This document shows, piece after piece, positions 11,971 through 21,497 of a stretch of DNA of 64,000 bases. The position numbers and the translations under genes are program-made. How positions within the stretch are numbered: position 1 is the first letter of the stretch; every line of letters begins with the position of its first letter. The notes under the pieces are model-generated. The model ran no database searches, was not told where the DNA came from, and worked only from the letters and a program-made list of their open reading frames with translations. The stretch is from Diphasiastrum complanatum (lineage: Eukaryota; Streptophyta; Lycopodiopsida; Lycopodiales; Lycopodiaceae): positions 3,752,014 to 3,816,013 of the forward strand of contig CM055096.1 in NCBI GenBank assembly GCA_029204225.1. The letters run 5' to 3'.

Positions 11971-12149
11971 GCCGGGATCATAAAAAGCATACTGCCAGTA
12001 GATAGTAAATTTAATACAATAGTTTCAAAAACATTCAAACTCTCTTGTTTGAAATGATCCAAACACATAGCAATAGTACTAGCTGTATGTAATAATAAAA
12101 TTTTTTGGCAAATATATGTAAAATTATCTTTTATTAAAGTATTATAGAA

Positions 12150-12475
12150 GGAATAATCGAATCGTTTTCCAAGTAAATTTTCACGAAATCTTCCTTCTTT
12201 GCCTTGAATTATATCTAAAAAGGATTTGAAAGGTCTTCCATTAACATCTGTCATGGGTTCTTTACCCATGCCATTATCAAAAAGTGCATCTACAGCTTCT
12301 TGAACTAATTTCTTTTGACAAACTATTACCCCTTCTGGTGTAAATGTTCTTTTCTTCAGGAAATCAATGAGACAGTTATTTCAAAAAATTATTCTCCAAT
12401 AAAGTTCATTTATATCCGAACTAATTATTTCACCATTGTTTAATCGAATCATAGGTCTCAATTCAGAAGGAAGAG
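12150..12475 (-). pseudogene. rpoC1: Nuclear insert of plastid rpoC1 (RNA polymerase beta' subunit) fragment
   Basis: The minus-strand reading gives rpoC1 sequence from LPSELRPM through NELYWRIIF, a [28 protein letters not shown] and [14 protein letters not shown] to DYS. These are strongly conserved blocks near the N-terminal half of the plastid-encoded RNA polymerase beta' subunit. The TGA lies where rpoC1 has Arg (CGA), and the preceding Trp also replaces Arg (CGG to TGG). Both are C-to-T changes at CpG, as expected for methylated nuclear DNA. Reverse (U-to-C) editing in a plastid source is an alternative explanation. Homology ends sharply at both sides. Only about 110 of roughly 680 codons are present, so this is a non-functional organelle DNA insert. 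Confidence 0.85.
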
Positions 12476-12554
12476 TAGGTTCGAATCCTGCCTTTTGCAA
12501 TGCCGAAGTCTAATTCGTATTCAAAAAATAGAAGCCAAGCACCCATTTTTGTGC

Positions 12555-12689
12555 TTAACCTTTCATGCCATTAATAAATTCCACTGCAATAGTCCCGCGA
12601 ATTCTAAAAGTAATAACCAGAATGGCCAGCCCAATAGAGAATTCTGCAGCTACCACCGTTAACACAAATAGAGCAAAGAATCGACCCAT
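12555..12689 (-). pseudogene. nad4L: Nuclear insert of mitochondrial nad4L 3' end
   Basis: The minus strand encodes [17 protein letters not shown], then [20 protein letters not shown] and a stop. This is the highly conserved C-terminal 45 or so residues of mitochondrial NADH dehydrogenase subunit 4L. The motif [13 protein letters not shown] distinguishes it from plastid ndhE. The stop codon is at 12555-12557. The upstream half of the gene is missing, because family A repeat sequence starts at about 12690. It lies only about 80 bp from the rpoC1 fragment and in the same orientation. Confidence 0.85.
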
Positions 12690-12690
12690 C

Positions 12691-14563
12691 TATACCTCAG
12701 AAGTAGCATCCCAATCCATTCTCACTCCTTGTCTCTCCAATAATTTGAATAATGATTGCATATTGTTGGCATGCACATACTTGTTTTCTCCTTGGTGGGA
12801 GACCACTTTACGGGGAATTTTTGCATAAACTGACAAAAATTGTGATTAGTATTTAAACAAATAAACAATAATTTAGGATAGTGCAAGAAGATTAGCAAGA
12901 TAAAATTTGAATGGGTGGGAGACCTACGAAATGGGCATGAAAGAACCCTGGCCGCCGCTATCCAAGTGAAAAGGCACTGTAGTCTCCAGTCACTTCTTAG
13001 GTGTCTCTAATTGTTCCTTGAAGCAATCTAGATTTTCTCGTAATTATTTCCTCCCTAGCTTCCAGTCATCCTTGTGCATGTTAGACGGCCTAGATATGCC
13101 ATCTTTCACTACATCTTGGATCTCCGATTTGCGGTGGCTCATCACGGCTCTCATGTAGCTCACCATCCATTTTTGATGAAATTGCATATCATGAGAGGGG
13201 AGTGGAAAGTCTCTATACAACTGGTCAATGACATAATTATTGTCTTTATCATCTTTTTTGCGCCAATCCTTTAAAATGTCCTTGTTGAAGACCAAATGCA
13301 TGGCTGCCTCATGTGAGTGATGACACGAGCACTATGGTCATCCTCAAGTTTGTATAAATCCCTTGGGAAGTTGTGAATTGTATATAGGATGTGTATGCTC
13401 TAGAATACATTCACATAAAAAAGATAGATTTTTATAATTATTTTGATAGACAAAACTTGTTGTAGGGTATTGACGTATCATGCCTAGATTATGGAGTGTA
13501 TATATTGATTGGGAAGCAAACTATCACCTACATTATGAGAATATGCCTTGTAATATTAAAGCATGAAAATTACATAAAGGGCATCATTGATTTATGACAT
13601 ATTCTCTCAAAGGAATGGGCAACTTCATCACCAGAGTGCTCGATGCAATGTAGATTCTTTACTTGCAGGGATCCTTTGTTAGACTTGACACCAAGTTGCC
13701 CAGAAAAATCAAACACAAATTCTTGGATGCAACAGCGCAGTTAGTCTACGATAGTACCTATCTGCAGGTTCAATTGGAGCCTTATGGTAAGTTGATGAAC
13801 TATGTATTCTATTTAGAAATAACTTTTCCTTGAATCATACACTTTCAATTGCCTAAATATTTTATCATGTAATTTTAATGAACAATTTTTTTTAATGTTG
13901 AATCTTGTATATTGTGTAAGCATACTAGACTTATCAGTTTCAGGTGATAGCATTCACGTAAACACAAACATAACTTATTTCTAAACATTGTAGAGTGTGA
14001 ACATAGATTCATCCAAACATTGTACAATTTACATAAGAAAATATATACAAACATAAAAACCATTGTGTTGTGTTTGTTGACCTTAGGATAGAAATGATGC
14101 CATACATACCATAAGGGTTTGAAATTAGCAACTACACAAGGCTTCTCAGGACACATTATACTTGAATGTTGGTAGCAATTTTCCTGGCTCCACAACATGA
14201 AAAATGGAAGCTTTTGACATGTCTTGCTTTCCATTAAAAAGTAGGTATTAAGCACGGTTTCATAGTCCATAATGGACCAAATGCCAATCTTGAATTTTGA
14301 CAAAACCTTTTTTAGAAATTCCAGCCACCCATGTCGCAATTTGATGTGTTTTGATTGCCATTTCTTATCCCTTGAGAATTGTGGACCAATATCTCATTGT
14401 TTCATGAGAATGCCATTTAGGTCTAAAATTATGAAAATGCCATCTTCAGTACGTCTAGATGGCTTTACCACCTAAAAGAGAAATAGAAATTTGCAAACTA
14501 ATCAAAAAACACAAAGTACATTCTTATTAGTCACCACATAAATATCCAATGAAATTATTAACA
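12691..14563 (-). repeat. Interspersed repeat family A, copy A2 (inverted)
   Basis: This is a reverse-orientation match to 23400-25370 of copy A3, in two similar blocks: the region around the ORF WHKKDDKDNN and the region with the polypeptide LWYVWHHFYPKVNKHN. The match ends at TTAACA at about 14563, while A1 and A3 continue. At the other end it stops at GAGGTAT, next to the nad4L insert. About 10% divergence and frame breaks show that it is not functional. Confidence 0.85.
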
Positions 14564-16906
14564 AGACAAATTCAAATAAATTGAGACTATTCATAGTCTC
14601 AATTCATACATGTCAATTTTAAATATCCAAATAAATGATGACCATAGAAGAGTCACTTAGCATGTTGCAAACAAATTTTGTGTCTTCTATATTCTTAATA
14701 TGTAATGATGGTCTTAGTAGGTATTACAAACAATTTGCTATATCAATCAATAAGATGACAAATAATTTTTAGAAAAACTTTTAGCACTTTAGAAGGACCT
14801 TCATTTTAATTACGTCCATTCACAATATATACTCACAAATGTATCCCAGTTGACGGTTGTAGGCTCAACTTTATTACTGCTCCCAACCATGCAGTAGAGC
14901 ATCAAAACGACCACCTCCAAACAAACCAATGTGTCAAAGCCTACCTCCAGGCAATGTGCCTCCTAATGCCTTGTCATAGCGCACATGAAATGCACTGACA
15001 AAGCATATCCCTCATTACAGAGCCGGAAGCATGCCTCCAAGACTAGAAAAAGAGCACTAGTTTTCCCTACCAACCTTCGAGTGTTTAAGCAGTCTACACA
15101 GAGAAACATAGGTGTACTCTTTGGGCAGCTGGAACAAGGTCGTGTAAGTGCAAATACTCCTACTCAACCATTGGAATTAGAGACCGGGGCCAAACTTTTC
15201 ATTTTGAACTTGCATTATGGTGTTTTGGCTGAAGACTTTGAGGTGGTGTGACAATATAGTATGCTAGTTAGCCAGACGGCCCAAGCCTTCCTTCATTTTG
15301 TTTTCTTTTCAATAGTGGTTGTACTTTAGCTAGTACATAGCATTTGAATTGTTGTATCTGCTTTTTCAAATTCATGCAGTTTCTGAATCTATATTTGCAT
15401 GCAGGCCCTATTTTTAGAAGTTGGTGACATAAAACGATGATGTATTCATCATGACAAGAATGGACGCCCAAAGGTATTGCCTCTAGTTTAATCCATCCTA
15501 TGTCACATATTATTTGTCTTCAACATTGACAGGCATGCGAGTTCACGATATTCACATCCTAATGTGTTTCTTGAATAACTCATCAAATAATCTGCTCGGG
15601 AACGTAGAAAATTCACTTACCATCGACGGTCTGGTTCAGGCGAAAGGGGGCAGTCTCCAAATGAGATTGTTAAGGAGGTGCAAGCTGTGGTGTAGGAGAC
15701 TAATGATTCTGATCAAGACATGCAACTAATTTAACTTCAATATATTAGTATGGCTGAAGGAATGGCACGGCCTTTTACTTGGTTGGTGTGGGGAAAGCAA
15801 CAGATTTAGTGCATTTGAAATGTGGCATTGCTTAAACGTAGATCAAGTATCACTAGTAAGATAACATATAGAAGATTTAAGTTTAATAGGTTTCCAATAG
15901 TTTCAACTAGTCTAATTCCAAAACATTTAGATTAGATCTCATTTACAAAAAATGAATTGCATACATAGTAAATTTCACCCAGCTACCTTCAGCTTGTGTA
16001 AACCTAAATGCAAAATGACATCATACATAGTGAACCTTAGTGAACCGAATAGAACCTTATTGAACCATATCAAATCCTATGAACCAAACCCTAAAAAATG
16101 CTTGCTTCAGAGCGACATAGATGTTGCATAACTCCAAAATTCTATACAGAAGCAAATTTTTTTAAGAAGAAATAATTTTTTTGTATATATTTATTTCTTT
16201 GTCATTCTCAAAACATTGTTGCAATGAATTGTGATGTTTGTATGTTTGTGTGTGTGTGTGTGTGTGACGTCAAATAAATGTATAATAAAAAGAAAGTCTG
16301 ATGAGCATTATATGAGACACCTTATAAAATAAAAAATGGATTAAAACCAAGTTATAAAATATTTTCAAGCTTCTGCAAGGAATATACTCATCATTTGCTG
16401 CATATGAGTATTGTCACCAATATTATTTTGAGTCCCTAATAGTTTCAAGGTTCTGCATGAAATAGACTCATCGTTCAAGCATATGAGGGTGCAAAAGTCC
16501 AGATGGCAATAAATGTATTGCTACCAATATCATTTTGAATCCCTTTACTGGTAATTTTGATGCACATATAAGATCTTGCCATAGTTTTTATTTTTCTAGG
16601 CAAAGCCGCACCTCTGATTCTACTGCCATGATATTCAAAGTATTTTCCTCCATAATGAGATTGTTGGTTTTTTAGGTTTTTTTTAAGTGATTTTATTATA
16701 CTTTCCTTTTTCATAATTTTTAATCTATGGTTTCTATCATTTTTGTTTTTCATTTTTTTTTCACCTTTCTGTTTCATAATTTTTTTTTAAAATCTCGGTT
16801 GTGTTTTTTATCATATTGTTTTTTGTCTTCTTATTTTTGAACTATCATTTCCTTGTTGAATGAATGATAAACAATAGAACATATATGAATCAACAACGTA
16901 CAAATT
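14564..16906. other. Gene-poor region
   Basis: There is AT-rich sequence with only short frames (for example 14985-15251 and 15514-15729, plus strand) that match nothing recognisable. A (TG)n microsatellite lies at about 16247-16266, and T-rich stretches lie around 16660-16830. No convincing gene, RNA or element was seen. Confidence 0.4.
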
Positions 16907-17485
16907 TTGCATCCTAGGAAAAGCAATTGTGTCGATCCACATATTCTCAATATTGTCCCAAAATCCCAAAGACCCAGATCCAAGAAGGCCATGCGTGGAC
17001 AACGATCTCATCCAACCAACAAAACCTCTCTAGAAAATGTTGTAGTAGGCCGAATGGATTCTATATCGGACGGATCCACATCTAGTGTTTTCCTCATGAT
17101 GAGCGAATTACTACGATTGTGAGTGGGACCTAGGTGAAGATGAGGCCCTATATAAGTTAGAGGTTTCACTTTGGGATAGTGGCATCAAGAAGACTAAAGA
17201 CTGGACCATCGAGCACTAATCAAATTCGCCACAACATGATACGGAAAAAATGCCGATCACTTTGGATCCCCCATTCAAAGGCTCTCCAAAAGGAAAAGCA
17301 CCTGCACCAACTCAAACTCGAGTCTAAAGCTAACAAAAAATGTGAAAAATCTCAATAGAGCTTTGAAATGGATGCGGCTTAATGAAGAAAAGCCTACCAC
17401 TAGTTTACCCCTTGAATGCAAGCCCCTCTATAATGCCAAAACATCTAAGTGGATGGCTAAGAGTTACAAACAAGACATCAAAATT

Positions 17486-18082
17486 GAACTAATGACCTCT
17501 CACAAAGCGGAAGAAAAAAGAAGTGCCCAAACCAGTGCATGATATGCCACACTACTTCAAGGATTATGAAATGGATGAATTGATAGTAGTCAATGACCTC
17601 TCACAAAGCGGAAGAAAAAAGAAGTGCCCAAACCAGTGCATGATATGCCACAATACTTCAAGGACTATGAAATGGATGGATTGATAGTAGTCATGCCTAG
17701 AGCAAAGTGAGAACCAACGAAAGATACCTCCCTATGAGCCAATATTTATGACGGTCCTGCCCACACCAAAGAGCTATATGTGGGGGTATTTTCTCACCAT
17801 GGGATCAATATAGCGGAGAAAACAACACAACTTGAATGCAGCAACAATGTTCTATAGCATTATGCCACTACGAGGATGGTTGGACATGTCCTAAATCTAA
17901 TACTAAACCAATGATCCCCAGCATGTTTCACCAACACAACCACACTCCCTAGTCGATGAAGGATTTCCAAGTCTTTAGGTATATGACCTCAGGAGATTGT
18001 ATCTATTGTTGAGAATTTGATAGCCTTGGTTACTCTTAGACTTCACGTAGTTCATATGATCATTGTCAAATTACTTGGTATG
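17486..18082 (+). repeat. Interspersed repeat family A, copy A3, left part
   Basis: This stretch matches the reverse complement of 4900-5370 (copy A1). The sequence is interrupted at 18082 by a copia element and resumes at 21498. Sequence immediately to the left (about 16907-17485), with weak open frames rich in K, S and T, probably belongs to the same element, but it has no second copy in the window to prove it. Positions 17491-17591 and 17592-17691 are a direct tandem duplication of about 101 bp, differing by a few bases. A1 has only one copy of this stretch, because its match ends there. Confidence 0.82.
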
Positions 18083-18773
18083 TGTGAAAAATTGCCTACA
18101 TTGGCAAATCTAGCCATGTAGAATATTGTACATTTTGTCAATATTGTTTGTTGGTTACTTGAATGGCCAAAGTGCCACTTGTACATACACACTTAAAGTA
18201 GGTTACCACGAGTCAAGAGGAGTGGTTGTGTCCATTTGGTAGTGATTCCTACTTTGTAGGATCTAAACCATGATTTATGATGAGATTTGTACCTACCATG
18301 CACCTACCAAGCATGCCTCTTGGATCTAGGCTAGGGTTTTCACATTAGGGCAAGAAAGTGGAGTCTACTTCCTTATTACATGCTGGATTTTCACCTAACT
18401 TAGCAAAGGAAGTGTGTTTTATTATGTATTCCCATTCTCCATAGTGAGAAGATAGAAACTTTTTGGAGCCTCAAGGAGAAACTCGAGTTTCCTCTCATTC
18501 TATGGTGATTACTCTTGAATTCCAATGAAACCCAGATTTGGCACTTTGTAAACACTGTCTACAGGCCGTACTACAGCCTTATTTCCACACGTGTGGATTT
18601 GGATTACACTTATTGATCAATGCTTTTATTGTCTCTACTTGTTTCCTATCAAGCTGCTAAACTAGATCTTGTTTTCTGATTACTAGTTTCTGATAGATTG
18701 TTTAACAAGCATACAATCACCTTGTGGATCATTCAAAGATCCATTTATGGTCCTTAGTATTGTACTTTTCACA
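18083..18773 (+). repeat. Copia 5' LTR (691 bp)
   Basis: It begins TGTGAAAAATTG and ends TTTTCACA, immediately before the primer-binding site. Relative to the 3' LTR it contains an extra block of 233 bp (about 18121-18353) bounded by a 3-bp GAA repeat. It also reads TTGTGTCC/TTGGATC-type sequence not found in the other copy. The remaining sequence is nearly identical between the two LTRs. Confidence 0.92.
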
Positions 18774-18790
18774 TGGTATCAGAGCCAAGT
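18774..18790 (+). promoter_or_regulatory. Primer-binding site (initiator tRNA-Met type)
   Basis: TGGTATCAGAGCCAAG directly follows the 5' LTR, as in other plant copia elements, and sets the LTR end at 18773. Confidence 0.9.
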
Positions 18791-19392
18791 ACAAGGCCAT
18801 TGATCAGTGTTTGAATTTAATCCAGTTTTAGCAGGTTTTGGTGCAAAAAGCTAGTATTGGAAGGGTGAGCTGGTATCCAGGTTTTGGTGAGGGAATTTGA
18901 TCCCAAAATTTTTCAGGATCAAAATCCGTATTGTTGACACGTGTGGGCATCTCTGAACTAGCATTTAATAACCCATATTCATTGGATCATATAAAATTCA
19001 TCTGGTGTCAGTTTGTTGTAATTTTTAGTGCAAATCCTAGAATAAGCTACCAAGAACACTTGCCATTGATTAGTTTTGGATTTGTTTCATGAAAACTAGT
19101 TAATCTAGGCTGATTTCAGACCTTCTTAAAGTGGAAACCAGGTCTTGAAAGTACATCAAAGTGAATGAGAGAGATAGAGTCAGTTTTTGTCCAAGAATAG
19201 CCAAGATTGGCAAGATTTGCTTGATAGTAGTTTTCATCTCATCTCATCTTCATTCCAGCTTTGTGAGGGAGTGATAGAATTGTGATTACAAATCCATCTA
19301 TTGGATTAGAAGTCAACATTTGAGTGAAACACTGCAAGTTAGAAACCTTTGTGTGAACTCCAAGAAGATCTACAAGGGAAAGATCCGAGCCA

Positions 19393-21078
19393 TTGAGGCT
19401 CACCTATGATAATCAAGGTGATCAAAGGGAAGGCTCATCATCTTTCACATCTTACACCTTTCTTACTTCAATGTTAGATGAGCCAACATGCTATGAAGAT
19501 GCTTGTGAGTCTAAAAGTTGGATGGATGCTATGCAAGTAGAGTATGATGCTCTTATTGAGAATCATACTTGGGATCTTGTGGATCTTCCTCAAGGGAAGA
19601 AACCTCTTGATTGCAAGTGGGTATTTAGATTGAAGTATAATCAAGATGGATCAATAAGCAAGCATAAAGCTAGGCTTGTTGCCAATGGTTTTTTACAAAC
19701 CAAAGGCATTGATTATGATGAGACTTTTGCTCCTTTGGCTAAGCTTGTTACTTTCAGGTTGATCATTAGCCTTGCTAAAACCTTCAATTGGGAGCTATTC
19801 CAACTTGACTTCACAAATGCATTCCTCAATGGTTATTTGGAGGAAGGAATCTACATGAGGCAACCCGAGGGCTTCATCAAGGCAAAGCATGAAGGAAAGG
19901 TGTGTTTTTTGAAGAAGAGCCTTTATGGGCTCAAGCAAGCACCTAGAGCATGGTACTCTAGGCTAAACTCTTTTCTCATTTCCATCAATTTTGTAATGAG
20001 TGCCTATGATCCATCATTGTATATAAGTTTTCATGATGGCATGATCATTATTCTTGTTTTGTATGTGGATGACATTATCTTGAGTGGTAATGATCTAGAT
20101 GGAATTAGAGATGTAAAAATTGCTTTAGCAAAAGAGTTTAAGATGGTAGATCTCAGCCTATTAAGCTTCATTCTTGGAATAGAGGTTATTAGAGGATGTG
20201 ATTTTAGCTTCATTTGTCAATCTATATATGCTACATCCATCCTAGATAGATTTGGAATGAAGAATTGTAAAGGCATTGAGACACCAATGGAGCAACATGT
20301 AAAAGTATCTATTGGTTGTGATGAAGCATCCTTTGAGGACATCACATTATATAGAAGGCTTATTGGCTCCTTGATCTATTTAACTATAACTAGACCTGAT
20401 CTTAGTTATAGTGTTGGAAAGTTAAGCCAATTTATGCAAAGTCCTCTAGTTTCACATTGGAAGATGGCCAAAAGAGTTCTTAGATACATTTCATCCACTA
20501 AGAATTTTGGCATTTTCTATAGAGGAACTAATCTTGGCTTAAGAGCCTATAGTGACTCGGATTTTGCAGGTGACAAAGTGGATAGAAGATCAACAAGTTC
20601 CTTTGCCACCTTTCTATGTGATGGAGTAGTATCATGGCTTTCCAAAAAGCAAGATACCATCTCCCTATCTTCAACAGAATCTGAATACAAGGCCTTGACA
20701 TCAACATGCAAGGAGGTCTTGTGGTTCAAAAGGCTATTGGTGGAGCTTCATGTCATGGAGGAGGAGATCCCTATCATCTATTGTGACAACCAATCAGCCC
20801 AATCACTTGCAACTAATCCTACATTCCATGCAAGGAGCAAACACATCAAAATTGCTCATCATTTTGTGAGGGAAAAAGTGCAAGCTAAAGAGATCAATCT
20901 CCAACACATGCCATCGTCAAGTTGCTTAGCTGATTTGTTTACTAAATCTTTACATAAAGATTCATTTGTCAAGATTAGATCTTCAGTTGGAGTTATTGAT
21001 AAAACCATTGTGATCTCCAAGGCTAGATTTGAGGAGGAGTGTGAAAAATTGCCTACATTGGCAAATCTAGCCATGTAG
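19393..21078 (+). CDS. Copia reverse transcriptase-RNase H ORF (561 codons, open)
   Basis: This uninterrupted frame covers the whole RT and RNase H of a copia polyprotein: ENHTWDLVDLP (RT start), the QLDFTNAFLNG and LYGLKQAPRAW motifs, the catalytic YVDDIIL, RPDLSYS, then RNase H with SDSDFAGD, SSTESEYKAL and YCDNQSAQ. The frame opens at a TTG; the first ATG is about 31 codons in (SMLDEP), so the true start is uncertain. The deletion that removed gag, protease and integrase joined the leader to RT near 19390. The stop lies inside the 3' LTR (LANLAM, then TAG at 21076-21078). It is the only pol gene in the window without a disabling mutation in its remaining domains. Confidence 0.93.
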   Translation: MRLTYDNQGDQREGSSSFTSYTFLTSMLDEPTCYEDACESKSWMDAMQVEYDALIENHTWDLVDLPQGKKPLDCKWVFRLKYNQDGSISKHKARLVANGFLQTKGIDYDETFAPLAKLVTFRLIISLAKTFNWELFQLDFTNAFLNGYLEEGIYMRQPEGFIKAKHEGKVCFLKKSLYGLKQAPRAWYSRLNSFLISINFVMSAYDPSLYISFHDGMIIILVLYVDDIILSGNDLDGIRDVKIALAKEFKMVDLSLLSFILGIEVIRGCDFSFICQSIYATSILDRFGMKNCKGIETPMEQHVKVSIGCDEASFEDITLYRRLIGSLIYLTITRPDLSYSVGKLSQFMQSPLVSHWKMAKRVLRYISSTKNFGIFYRGTNLGLRAYSDSDFAGDKVDRRSTSSFATFLCDGVVSWLSKKQDTISLSSTESEYKALTSTCKEVLWFKRLLVELHVMEEEIPIIYCDNQSAQSLATNPTFHARSKHIKIAHHFVREKVQAKEINLQHMPSSSCLADLFTKSLHKDSFVKIRSSVGVIDKTIVISKARFEEECEKLPTLANLAM

Positions 21079-21497
21079 AAAGTGGAGTCTACTTCCTTAT
21101 TACATGCTGGATTTTCACCTAACTTAGCAAAGGAAGTGTGTTTTACTATGTATTCCCATTCTCCATAGTGAGAAGATAGAAACTATTTGGAGCCTCAAGG
21201 AGAAACTCGAGTTTCCTCTCATTCTATGGTGATTACTCTTGAATTCCAATGAAACCCAGCTTTGGCACTTTGTAAACACTGTCTACAGGCCGTACTACAG
21301 CCTTATTTCCACACATGTGGAGTTGGAATACACTTATTGATCAATTCTTTGATTGTCTCTACTTGTTTCCTATCAAGCTGCTAAACTAGATCTTGTTTTT
21401 TGATGACTAGTTTTTGATAGATTGTTTAACAAGCATACAATCACCTTGTGGATCATTCAAAGATCCATTTATGGTCCTTAGTACTGTACTTTTCACA
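21040..21497 (+). repeat. Copia 3' LTR (458 bp)
   Basis: It starts directly after the polypurine tract and ends TTTTCACA before the target duplication. It matches the 5' LTR throughout except for the missing 233-bp block after CCATGTA. Confidence 0.92.

Larger units (their letters stand above)
18083..21497 (+). mobile_element. Compact Ty1/copia LTR retrotransposon, complete ends
   Basis: The element is bounded by TG...CA LTRs and a perfect 5-bp target duplication, GTATG, at 18078-18082 and 21498-21502. Copy A1 of the host repeat shows the empty-site sequence continuous across this point. Order: 5' LTR, tRNA-Met primer site, leader of about 600 bp, one long RT-RNase H frame, polypurine tract (GAGGAGGAG at 21031-21039), 3' LTR. 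The internal region is only about 2.27 kb. Gag, protease and integrase are missing, so it could move only if proteins were supplied from elsewhere. The uninterrupted frame suggests recent insertion, while the LTRs differ by a 233-bp length change. Confidence 0.93.

Noticed and set aside
11766-12269. Single 167-codon minus ORF as one gene
   Set aside because: Only its first 40 codons are rpoC1. The rest is the antisense of the plus-strand coding remnant, joined at about 12150.
12460-12500. T-arm-like GTAGG-TTCGAAT-CCTGC suggesting a tRNA gene
   Set aside because: No D-arm, anticodon arm or acceptor pairing could be placed. Part of it overlaps the rpoC1 reading.
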